This document shows positions 23,977 through 31,751 of a stretch of 54,575 nucleotides of DNA, piece by piece. Source of the stretch: Firm-04 sp045591925 (GTDB taxonomy: Bacteria > Bacillota > Clostridia > Oscillospirales > Ruminococcaceae); assembly GCA_045591925.1 (NCBI GenBank), contig JAZNTW010000085.1:1-54575 (forward strand), written 5' to 3'. Positions within the stretch are counted from its first letter, which is position 1; every line of letters starts with the position of its first letter. The notes beneath the pieces are model-generated. The model saw only the letters and a program-made list of their open reading frames with translations. It was not told the origin of the DNA and did no database searches. The position numbers and the translations under genes were made by a program.

Positions 23977-24608
23977 GAGACAAGCACCTCCATTTCATGC
24001 ACTTGGTCGCACAGCGTGCGGATGTCCTCGGCATTGTGGCTTGCGAGCAGAATCGTTTTCCCCTGCGCTTTCAAATCCAGCAGCAGCGCGCGCATCTCCG
24101 CAACCGCCTGCGCATCCAGCCCATTGAACGGCTCATCAAGAATCAGCACATCTGGATTTTCCATGATCGCCTGCGCGATTCCGAGCCGCTGCCGCATACC
24201 GAGCGAATATTTTGCCACGGATTTCCGTCTTGCGTCATAGAGTCCGACGCGCCGCAGCGTATCGAGAATCTCCTGCTTGCCAATCACGCCGCGCAAAGCC
24301 GCCAAGGTTCGCAGATTCCGATAGCCCGACATTGACGGCAGAAATCCCGGTGTTTCGATGATCAAACCGAGTCGCTCAGGAAAATCACAGTCCTTGCCGA
24401 TTCGCTTTCCGCAGACCGTGATTTCACCGCGCTCCGGCCGCAGAAAACCGCAGACGCATTTCATCAAAACGGTTTTTCCGCTGCCGTTGTTCCCGACAAG
24501 CCCTGCGATTTCTCCGCGCTTGACCGTCAGTGAAACGTCCTTTAAGACGGTCTCCATGCCAAATGATTTATAGACATGGGATATCGAAATCCCCGTATTT
24601 TCGTTCAT
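23973..24608 (-). CDS. ABC transporter ATP-binding protein
   Basis: A 211-residue ATPase starting at ATG 24608 (MNENTGISISHVYKSFGMET). It has Walker A GLVGNNGSGKT, a Q-loop region in ERLGLIIETPG, the signature YSLGMRQRL, Walker B VLILDEPFNGLDAQ and the H-loop ASHNAED. The divergent signature (SLGMRQR) is typical of ABC-2/lantibiotic-type exporters of Firmicutes. It starts 2 bp after the stop of the 298-residue permease and overlaps the surface-protein gene, so the stoichiometric partners are probably both permeases upstream. Confidence 0.93.
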   Translation of the reverse strand: MNENTGISISHVYKSFGMETVLKDVSLTVKRGEIAGLVGNNGSGKTVLMKCVCGFLRPERGEITVCGKRIGKDCDFPERLGLIIETPGFLPSMSGYRNLRTLAALRGVIGKQEILDTLRRVGLYDARRKSVAKYSLGMRQRLGIAQAIMENPDVLILDEPFNGLDAQAVAEMRALLLDLKAQGKTILLASHNAEDIRTLCDQVHEMEVLVS

Positions 24609-24610
24609 AT

Positions 24611-25507
24611 TCAGTCCTCCGTTCCCGTGAAGCAAAAGGCATATCGTTTGGATTTCCAAAATGCAAGAAAAAATAGGAGCGCCGAAAGCCCTGCAAACAT
24701 CAAATAGGAATGATGTAGCCGCGGTAAATTGTCATAGCCGAAATTGTGCATATAATAGGTGGCATGATTCAGCGGCGAGAGCCATCCGAACAAGATATTT
24801 GCCGTCCGCGACTGATACAGCGATAGCTGAAACCACTCCGAAATGATGTCCGGATTGAGAAACAGTCCAAAGCCGCTGAACAAAATCCCAAGCACCATGC
24901 CGAGCCGTCTGCGCAATAAATTCCCAAAAAACATCAAGCCCGACAGCGTCATCGAATAGCCGAGCATCAGCAGAAAAATATGCAGCGTACAGGCATAGGG
25001 ATAGGTCAGCTCCAAGACCTTCACAAAGGTCGGCACCGCGATATGCTGTCCGATTGCGGAATAGCTGAGAATCGCCGCTGTTTCGCTCCACATATTCGCC
25101 GGAAAACCGTATTGCGAACAGAGTATGCAGCTTGCAAACAGCAGAAACAGTGTGAAAATCAGGGTTGCAAGCACCAGATAGAGAATCTGTGCTGCCATCC
25201 AGCGGCGGCGCGTTGTCCGAATCAGCATCAGCGGCACCTCTGCGCCGAGACTTGGCATATCGGCAAACAGCAGCAACAGACACAGCGAAATCAACAGGAT
25301 GGATTTTGCATCACCGAACGTCCAGATGAACGGCTCAAATATCTGCATGACCGTCCCGTGCGACGCCGCAAATTCGACCGTTTTATTGGTCAGCAGAAAG
25401 CACGCAACAAAGCCAAGTCCGAATGCAAGCCAAATCTGCGGACTGCTGCGCCAGCGTCGGAAATTGATCGCTGTCAGCGTGAAAATCTGACGAATTCCGT
25501 TACCCAC
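24611..25507 (-). CDS. ABC-2-like permease subunit
   Basis: A 298-residue polytopic protein with about six hydrophobic helices, including IWLAFGLGFVACFLL, SILLISLCLLLLFADM, YLVLATLIFTLFLLFASCIL, LHIFLLMLGYSMTLSGLMFF and SYLMFAGLSALLFFLAFW. There is no close match to a named family in memory, but position and topology fit a membrane subunit for the adjacent ATPase. It overlaps the previous gene by 8 bases (25500-25507). The substrate is unknown. Confidence 0.75.
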   Translation of the reverse strand: MGNGIRQIFTLTAINFRRWRSSPQIWLAFGLGFVACFLLTNKTVEFAASHGTVMQIFEPFIWTFGDAKSILLISLCLLLLFADMPSLGAEVPLMLIRTTRRRWMAAQILYLVLATLIFTLFLLFASCILCSQYGFPANMWSETAAILSYSAIGQHIAVPTFVKVLELTYPYACTLHIFLLMLGYSMTLSGLMFFGNLLRRRLGMVLGILFSGFGLFLNPDIISEWFQLSLYQSRTANILFGWLSPLNHATYYMHNFGYDNLPRLHHSYLMFAGLSALLFFLAFWKSKRYAFCFTGTED

Positions 25508-26123
25508 GTGCGATCCTCCTTTCCAAAATACAGGCGTAAAGCAGACCGGTCAGGAGCGTCATGCCGCCGAGCATCAGCGTAATGCTGTCCTGCCCGAACA
25601 GCCATGTCGTCTGCGGAAACAGCCACTCAAACGGGTCGAGATACTGACAGGCTTTCCAGTATCGCTCATGCAAAATCACCAGAAAATAACAGATGACAAA
25701 TGCGCCGCCGTATGCGGAATATTTGCTCTTGGAGGCAGCCGCAAGCAGTGCCGCAAGCCCTGCCCAGAACGCCGCACAGAAGAAAATCAGCTGAAGATTT
25801 TCGGGCATCGCCATCCCCTGCCATTTGCAGAATAAGACCGCTGCCAGCACCTCGCATAAGCCGCCCGATACGGCACAGGCAGTGAATTTTCCCGTGATAT
25901 ACCAGAAAATGGAGCTGCGGTGCAGCACAAGCCTTGTAAAGCCGCTGCGGGATTCGTCCAGCCATGCACAGGTATACGGAAACGTACAGACCAGCGGTAC
26001 GCTCATGCGGTACAGCTCGCTCTCAAAGCCGCCGTAGCGCAAAATCAAGACCTGCAATATGACCGCGCACAAAAACGGCAGCGACCAGATTGCACGATAC
26101 AGATCGTCCAGCAGACTGTTCAT
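25500..26123 (-). CDS. ABC-2-like permease subunit, first gene of the ABC operon
   Basis: A 207-residue membrane protein. The start is ATG 26123, with GGGAGGG seven bases upstream; the ATG 15 bases earlier lies before the ribosome site. Five to six helices are predicted (SLPFLCAVILQVLILRY, LIFFCAAFWAGLAALLAAAS, GGAFVICYFLVILHERYW, LMLGGMTLLTGLLYACIL). The loop TCAWLDESRSGFTRLVLHRS resembles cytoplasmic loops of ABC-2 permeases. It begins an operon with its own promoter right after the histidine-kinase gene. Confidence 0.72.
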   Translation of the reverse strand: MNSLLDDLYRAIWSLPFLCAVILQVLILRYGGFESELYRMSVPLVCTFPYTCAWLDESRSGFTRLVLHRSSIFWYITGKFTACAVSGGLCEVLAAVLFCKWQGMAMPENLQLIFFCAAFWAGLAALLAAASKSKYSAYGGAFVICYFLVILHERYWKACQYLDPFEWLFPQTTWLFGQDSITLMLGGMTLLTGLLYACILERRIARG

Positions 26124-26155
26124 GGCATTCCCTCCCATCCAAAACGTGTTATACT

Positions 26156-26183
26156 ATTATAATATCAGATTCCGCTGCATCAA
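26156..26183 (-). promoter_or_regulatory. Promoter of the ABC operon
   Basis: TTGATG (26183-26178), 16-bp spacer, TATAAT (26161-26156) on the minus strand. It overlaps the end of the histidine-kinase gene. Confidence 0.65.
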
Positions 26184-27577
26184 GTATTCAGCGGCGTGTA
26201 AACAAAATGCAATTTCACAGTCGTCCCCTCGCCCAAGGCACTTTCGATTTCCATATTCGCACCATGAAGCTGCACGATTTGTTTCACGATCGAAAGCCCC
26301 AGTCCTGCGCCGCCCGATTGCCGGCTGCGCGATTGATCGACCATATAAAACGGCTCGGTCAGATTTTTGATTTCATCCTGCGAGATGCCGCAGCCGAAAT
26401 CCTGAACCGTCATGCAGCCATCCGCCGCACCGAGCAGAACCGTCTGACCGGCTTGACTGAATTTCATCGCATTTTCGGTGAGATTGCAGATTGCGTCATG
26501 CAGCAGATCAAAATCCCCCGAAACCGTTCCGCTGCACGACTCGATTTTGAGCCGGATATCGAGCCGCTTTGCAATCGGCTGACAGGACGCCGCCACCGCG
26601 TTCAGCAAATCCGCACAGGAAATCTCGGTCATTTGCAGGGATTCTGTCCGGTCAAGCTGCATCAGGCGCATCATTTTTTTCGCAAGCCGGTCAAGGCGCT
26701 TGCTCTCGGAGTAAATATAATCGAGCGCCTCTGCCCGGTCTTCGTCGGAGAGCTTCACCGTGCGGAGCGTCTGCGCATAGCCGGAAATCGCAGTCAGCGG
26801 CGTTTTAAGTTCATGCGAAAAATCTGCCATAAACATCGTTTTCCGCTGCTCGGAATCCGCAAGCGACGCAATTTTTTCCTCGACCGCCTCTGCCATTTTG
26901 TTGAAATCTGTCGCAAGCAGACCGATTTCATCGAGCCGACCGACCGTTGCACGCTCATGATACGCACCGGCTGCTATCTGCCTTGTACGCTCGGACAACT
27001 CACCGAGCGGCTTCATCATCCGGCGCAGCAGCAGATACAGCACCCCTGCCGCAATCACGCAGACAACAAGCAAAATCCCCAGCATTTGCAGGGCAAGCAG
27101 CCGCAGCCGCCGCATCACGCCGGATAGATCGTGCAGCACAATGATCGTGATGCCGCCCGGCTGCGTCATTTGATCGACCAACAGCTTGGTGCCGCCGGCT
27201 TCGAGTGTGCCGAGCAGCCGGTCGTCGTCACGTTCCCACTCAATTTGCTTTAAATCCGCAGCCGCAAGGATGGTCTGATTGTGGATTTCTTGCTCGCCGC
27301 GCAGGCAGATGATATAGTCGTTCGCCTTTTGTTTATAATAATATTGCAGTTGTAAATCGTTTGGGAGTTCCTCAATCCGATGGAAATACTCCTGATATTC
27401 ATATCGCTCCGCACTCTCCAGCCGCAAGATTGTCTGCTTTGCTTCATTCATCAGCGTGTGCCGGAACATCATCCAGATGATGCCATCGCTCACGGCAACC
27501 GCAAAAAAAATCGAACACAATGCAATCACCGCAATCCGCACACGCAGCATGGGTCGGCATTCGCGCGCTCGGCTCAT
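26180..27577 (-). CDS. Sensor histidine kinase
   Basis: A 465-residue membrane kinase. It has a first helix (AVIALCSIFFAVAVSDGIIW), an extracytoplasmic domain of about 120 residues, and a second helix (ALQMLGILLVVCVIAAGVLY). A HAMP domain follows (RMMKPLGELSERTRQIAAGA), then the dimerisation/phosphorylation H box DFSHELKTPLTAISGYAQTL, the N box NLTENAMKFSQ and the G boxes DFGCGIS and GGAGLGLSIVKQI. It overlaps the response-regulator stop by 4 bases. It phosphorylates the OmpR-type regulator. The position between two lipoprotein genes and an ABC operon suggests it senses envelope stress or an exported ligand. Confidence 0.95.
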   Translation of the reverse strand: MSRARECRPMLRVRIAVIALCSIFFAVAVSDGIIWMMFRHTLMNEAKQTILRLESAERYEYQEYFHRIEELPNDLQLQYYYKQKANDYIICLRGEQEIHNQTILAAADLKQIEWERDDDRLLGTLEAGGTKLLVDQMTQPGGITIIVLHDLSGVMRRLRLLALQMLGILLVVCVIAAGVLYLLLRRMMKPLGELSERTRQIAAGAYHERATVGRLDEIGLLATDFNKMAEAVEEKIASLADSEQRKTMFMADFSHELKTPLTAISGYAQTLRTVKLSDEDRAEALDYIYSESKRLDRLAKKMMRLMQLDRTESLQMTEISCADLLNAVAASCQPIAKRLDIRLKIESCSGTVSGDFDLLHDAICNLTENAMKFSQAGQTVLLGAADGCMTVQDFGCGISQDEIKNLTEPFYMVDQSRSRQSGGAGLGLSIVKQIVQLHGANMEIESALGEGTTVKLHFVYTPLNT

Positions 27578-28239
27578 ATGTCATCCTCCAGACGGTAGCC
27601 GATTTTCGGAACGGTGACGATCTGCCTGCGGAGGCCGAGCTTTTTGCGGAGCTGACCGATATGCACATCGACCGTCCGCGTTTCACCGAGATAGTTCACG
27701 CCCCAGACCATCGAAAGCAAATCCTCGCGCGAAATCGCCGTATTTTTGTGCTTTGCCAGCACGACAAGCAGCTCAAATTCCATCGGTTTCAGTGAGATTT
27801 CCGTGTCGCCGCGCAGCACACGATGCTCGTCCAAACGCACGGTCAGCCCACAGATATGCAGCGTATCCGTGGGCTTTTTGGTTCGATTGATGACTTTTTC
27901 CATGCGCACAAGCAGCTCCAGCATCTCAAACGGCTTTACGATATAATCCTCCGCGCCGGTTTGCAAGCCGGTGATTTTTGTTTCGAGATCATCCTTTGCC
28001 GTCAGAAAAATCACGGGGATGCCATAGGGCTGAATCTCACGAAATAACGCAAATCCGTCCATTTTCGGCATCATCACATCCAGAATCGCAAGGTCGTAGC
28101 GATGGTCGGAGGGCAGCGAAGCCGCCGCGTCCGCACCGTTTTCAAATATGACAGTCTCCATGCCTGCCGCCTTGAGATTCATGGCGATCAGGCGCGCAAT
28201 CGCGGTATCATCCTCCGCAATCAGGATTCGGTTTGACAT
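27574..28239 (-). CDS. OmpR/PhoB-family response regulator
   Basis: A 221-residue regulator. The receiver domain starts RILIAEDDTAIARLIAMNLK with the phospho-acceptor aspartate in LAILDVMMPKMDGFALF, the conserved Thr/Lys in FLTAKDD and YIVKPFEMLELL. The C-terminal winged helix reads ISLKPMEFELLVVLAKHKNT and TRTVDVHIGQLRKKLG. It lies 12 bp after the second DUF6034 lipoprotein gene and overlaps its kinase. Likely targets are its own operon and the ABC operon that follows. Confidence 0.95.
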   Translation of the reverse strand: MSNRILIAEDDTAIARLIAMNLKAAGMETVIFENGADAAASLPSDHRYDLAILDVMMPKMDGFALFREIQPYGIPVIFLTAKDDLETKITGLQTGAEDYIVKPFEMLELLVRMEKVINRTKKPTDTLHICGLTVRLDEHRVLRGDTEISLKPMEFELLVVLAKHKNTAISREDLLSMVWGVNYLGETRTVDVHIGQLRKKLGLRRQIVTVPKIGYRLEDDI

Positions 28240-28251
28240 GGTAACACTCCT

Positions 28252-29763
28252 TTAGTAGCCGAGCGCGCTGTCGATCACAGAGCCGTCAATCGCGTTGATT
28301 GCCATTTGCACGCCGCGCCGTTTTTGCATATTCATGTTGCTTTTGTACTCCCCGATGAAGCCCCAGACCGGCACGATCAAGCCGCTGTCGAAGCGATCCT
28401 TTTCGCTGATGCGCGAATAACTGAGCGTGACGCGGTCGATCGTGATGTCGGTCTGTGTTTCGTTGGGGTCGGCGGCGGTCATGACGATCATCTTCTCAAA
28501 GGTATCGCGAACCGTCTCAAAGGGCTGTAACGCCGCGTGTTCCACCACCGTTTCCGTCACCGTAATCGGCGCATTCCACGTAAAGCTGACGATGCCGGCG
28601 TCACTGATATGCAGCTCGATCATCTCCTCCGGCCACATCTGCTTACGGTAGTCGCCGCCCTCCCAGTCCTCGGCAAATTTCATGCCGCTGCTCTGCTCCA
28701 GCAACACGCCGTCAATCTCTCTGCAATAGCGCAAAACCCAGCAGGTACGATAATAATGCTGTTCGTTCTGACTCTGCGTAATCTGTACGACCTCCGCATA
28801 GCGGTCGCCCTCGTAGCAGGTAAAGCGATCCGGGGTGATGGTTTGCAGAAACGCCTGTGCCTGTTCCTCAGCCTCCTCACGAGTTAGTTCACAGGAATCA
28901 CCGGGAATCGGTTCGACTTTGACGCCGTACATATCACGATAATGCTCCAAAAACGGCAGCTCGATGCCGGGATGCTTTGTGGGATTCAGCGGATTGGTCA
29001 TCGCAGTTACGCCGTCGTATTCCTCCGCGCCGACCGGCGAGGTGTTAAAGCAGATTTTATTGCCATAATTCGCATTATTTTGCAGATACAGCACCATCGT
29101 ATTTTCCTTGTTCCGAAGCTCGATGGTCTCCTTGCAGCCAAGGTCATTCTGCCATTTCCAATACTTTTGATTCTGACCGTTCGCAAGCAGTGCAGCGGCA
29201 TTTTGCAGCGTGCCATCGGACGGAACCAGCTGACGTTCCGCAGGCGCGTTCTCATACTCCTGCTGCAAGCGGTCAATCGTCATCTGCGTTTCATTTCGGA
29301 TGACCTCACGGTTATTCTCGGTTTTCGCTTCTGCAAGCGCTTCCTCCATGTATGTCCGATGATTTGCAATCTGCTGTTCCACCTCGGCTTTTGTACTTGC
29401 CGACATCATCGCGCCGTCATACATCTGCACATCGCCAATCAGTGCATTCCGCACCGTATCGAACTCCGCCTGCGTAAAATCATGCTGCTCGACGCGGAAA
29501 ATCGAGAGCTTTTCTGCCTGCGGAATATCGACATCCGCATCCGCATGAACCTTGACCATCAGCCCCGTATCCTCAAAATCCGCAGAATAGTGGTCATATT
29601 TCTGCAAATCTACGACCTCTGCCTTGCTTTCCTCGGTCTGCTGCGCCTCGTCAATCAGTTTTTCCATATCCTTATGGACGATGATATCGGAATCCGGATT
29701 TTCTGCGCAGCCCGTAAACAGCAGCAGTGCCAACAGAATTGCGCCCAGTTTCATATGCTTCAT
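28252..29763 (-). CDS. DUF6034-type lipoprotein (second of a tandem pair)
   Basis: A 503-residue lipoprotein. ATG 29763 has AAGGAGG at ideal spacing. The lipobox LLLFTGCAENPDSDIIVHKD gives a mature N-terminal cysteine, so the protein is anchored to the outer face of the membrane. It contains a helical stretch rich in Glu/Gln (about 110-180) and ends MAINAIDGSVIDSALGY. It is a diverged copy of the gene directly upstream (same lipobox region, same C terminus). The DUF6034 name is from memory. It is probably cotranscribed with the response regulator and kinase, and may act as an accessory sensor. Confidence 0.8.
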   Translation of the reverse strand: MKHMKLGAILLALLLFTGCAENPDSDIIVHKDMEKLIDEAQQTEESKAEVVDLQKYDHYSADFEDTGLMVKVHADADVDIPQAEKLSIFRVEQHDFTQAEFDTVRNALIGDVQMYDGAMMSASTKAEVEQQIANHRTYMEEALAEAKTENNREVIRNETQMTIDRLQQEYENAPAERQLVPSDGTLQNAAALLANGQNQKYWKWQNDLGCKETIELRNKENTMVLYLQNNANYGNKICFNTSPVGAEEYDGVTAMTNPLNPTKHPGIELPFLEHYRDMYGVKVEPIPGDSCELTREEAEEQAQAFLQTITPDRFTCYEGDRYAEVVQITQSQNEQHYYRTCWVLRYCREIDGVLLEQSSGMKFAEDWEGGDYRKQMWPEEMIELHISDAGIVSFTWNAPITVTETVVEHAALQPFETVRDTFEKMIVMTAADPNETQTDITIDRVTLSYSRISEKDRFDSGLIVPVWGFIGEYKSNMNMQKRRGVQMAINAIDGSVIDSALGY

Positions 29764-29773
29764 AATTGCCTCC

Positions 29774-31339
29774 TTAATAGCCGAGTGCCATGTCAATCAC
29801 AGAGCCGTCAATCGCATTGATTGCCATTTGCACACCCGAAAAGCTCTGATGCTCGTCAAAATAATCCTCGCCGCTGACGGTCCGCGAACCGTGAAACGCC
29901 CACACCGGAACAATCAGCCCCTTATCAAAATCATTCTTCTCGCTCAATCGGGAATAGCTGAGCGTGACGCGGTCGATGCTGACCTTGGTTTGAAGTACCG
30001 CGATTTCTTGCGCTGCGGTCATCGGGAGCATTTTCTCAAACGCCGCCGCAATCTCCGGAAACGGCTTCATAGCAGCCTGATCCACAACTGTTTCGGTAAT
30101 CTGCAAGGGTGCGTTCCACTGAAATTGTATGATACCGCTGTCGTTGATGCGGAATTCGATCACTTCCGCAGGCCATCGCTTCTCCGTATAGTCGCCGCCG
30201 TCCGATGATTCCATTTTTTTCGTACCGCTGGGCTGTTCAAGCGGTACGCCGCCAATCGCACGGCAGTATCGTAACACATGGCAGGGTCGGACATAGGTAT
30301 GCGTTTCCTCCGCGCCGTTTGTCGCATTCAGCACCGTAATCGGAGATACAGCGGAAACCGTGGCGCGGTCAAAGCAGACAAAATCTTCCACGCCGATTTT
30401 CTGCAAAATCTGCTGTGCCTGTCCCTCGGCGGCTTTCTGCGTAAGCGTACAGGTTTCACCGTCGATCGTGTCAAGATTGCTGTCGGTGAAATTCAGCTCG
30501 GAAATCGGCGGCAGCTCGATGATATAGGTTCCGAGGTCACAAAATCCCACCGGCGAATGCGAATACCAGATCACATTGCTGTAATTTTCCGAATTCTGCA
30601 CGTGCAGGAGTGATGTTTCGTCCTCGGAGCAGACCCAGAGGGTATCGCCATCCGGCATATCGCGGCAATAGCTGTGCCAAAAACCGTTTTCATCGGCTTC
30701 CGCAGCAATTCGGTCGGCATTGTGTTCGAGTGTACCGTTGCTTGGATATGCGCTGTAGTCGATGTTCAGCGGCGCAGCAAGATACTCCGATTCCAGTTCA
30801 TCAATTTTCGCTTGCTGCTGTTCGAGATAGGCTTCGAGACTGTCCGCAGCGCCGGTGGCGCGCAAATCCGCTTGTAGCTGCTTTGCATAATCGGGGTCTT
30901 GGAGCTGCACCTTTTTTTCATCGAGGGCTTGCCGCATGGACGAAAGCCCTTCCTCAAGCCGTGCGCGCGGTATGATATGCTTTGTTTTTGTCAGGTCAAA
31001 GAGCGGCGTGTCGCCCATCAGCGCAAGCCGCACCCGGTCGCAATCTTCCTGCGTAAACGGCCGCTGCTCCACGCGCAGAAGCGAAAGCCGATCGGTTTTC
31101 GGGATATCGACCGCGGCATCCGCGTGAATGCTGACGCGCAGGCTTTCATTCTGAAGCGCTGTGGTATAGCTGTCGTACTTGTGGAGCTGCCCGACATCCT
31201 CTTTGCTGTCATGCTCCTGCGCCTCGTCAATGACCTTTTCCATGTCCTTATGCACAATGATGTCGGAATCCGGATTTTCTGCGCAGCCCATGAGAAGCAC
31301 CGCCGCAAGCATTCCGGCAAGTATTCTGTTCCATTTCAT
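29774..31339 (-). CDS. DUF6034-type lipoprotein (first of a tandem pair)
   Basis: A 521-residue lipoprotein with lipobox AAVLLMGCAENPDSDIIVHK. Shared blocks with its neighbour are IIVHKDMEK.IDEAQ, RVTLSYSR.SEK and GLIVPVWAF, and both end AINAIDGSVID.ALGY. The C-terminal region (HVLRYCRAIGGVPLEQPSGT, EFRINDSGIIQFQWNAPLQI) resembles beta-strand-rich extracytoplasmic domains. It arose by tandem duplication, with lineage divergence mostly in the middle third. It is first in the operon behind a TTGAAA-18-TATAGT promoter. Confidence 0.8.
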   Translation of the reverse strand: MKWNRILAGMLAAVLLMGCAENPDSDIIVHKDMEKVIDEAQEHDSKEDVGQLHKYDSYTTALQNESLRVSIHADAAVDIPKTDRLSLLRVEQRPFTQEDCDRVRLALMGDTPLFDLTKTKHIIPRARLEEGLSSMRQALDEKKVQLQDPDYAKQLQADLRATGAADSLEAYLEQQQAKIDELESEYLAAPLNIDYSAYPSNGTLEHNADRIAAEADENGFWHSYCRDMPDGDTLWVCSEDETSLLHVQNSENYSNVIWYSHSPVGFCDLGTYIIELPPISELNFTDSNLDTIDGETCTLTQKAAEGQAQQILQKIGVEDFVCFDRATVSAVSPITVLNATNGAEETHTYVRPCHVLRYCRAIGGVPLEQPSGTKKMESSDGGDYTEKRWPAEVIEFRINDSGIIQFQWNAPLQITETVVDQAAMKPFPEIAAAFEKMLPMTAAQEIAVLQTKVSIDRVTLSYSRLSEKNDFDKGLIVPVWAFHGSRTVSGEDYFDEHQSFSGVQMAINAIDGSVIDMALGY

Positions 31340-31357
31340 TGAGGCTCTCCTTTCCTA

Positions 31358-31387
31358 CACTATAGCATATTTTTATATAAATTTCAA
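31358..31387 (-). promoter_or_regulatory. Promoter of the lipoprotein-TCS operon
   Basis: TTGAAA (31387-31382), 18-bp spacer, TATAGT (31363-31358) on the minus strand; AAAGGAG precedes the ATG. Confidence 0.65.
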
Positions 31388-31397
31388 TGTTTCTTTC

Positions 31398-31650
31398 AGG
31401 ATATTTGATTTCGCGCTTTGCGCGACAAGGGGCTCTGCCCCTTGACCCCGAAGTGCTGCATGAGCGTTCTTTCGCTTGTGGCGAGCCAAATCGAAAGTTT
31501 TGATCAAAACTTTTATATTGTGGTTCCCTGTTACTAAATATGGGGTCTGGGGACTAGTCCCCAGCGAGGGGTTTGGGGTGAGCTTGGTATGCAAACTTAT
31601 AGCGCAGCGTGCGTGATAGCCCCCATTTATAATCCATCGGAGATACATCT
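31398..31650 (+). repeat. Dispersed intergenic repeat, copy A (long form)
   Basis: It begins ATATTTGATTTCGCGCTTTG, with hairpins CGCGCTTTGCGCG and GGGGCTCTGCCCC, an AAAGTTTTGATCAAAACTTT palindrome and GGGGTCTGGGGACTAGTCC with its partner. It ends CATCGGAGATACATCT. Its two ends match copies B and C, and its central and right parts match copy D. It holds no coding sequence I can support. Confidence 0.75.
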
Positions 31651-31702
31651 ATTATAATGAAAACCAATTCATCAAGTATTCATCATGAGGTAAACAAAAT
31701 GT

Positions 31703-31739
31703 AAAAAACAGCCGGCACACACTGTACCGACTGTTTTTT
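31703..31739 (-). terminator. Terminator of the Pho operon
   Basis: AAAAAACAG.CGG / CCG.CTGTTTTTT imperfect stem just downstream of the Na/Pi cotransporter stop. Confidence 0.7.
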
Positions 31740-31751
31740 CATATTACCGCA

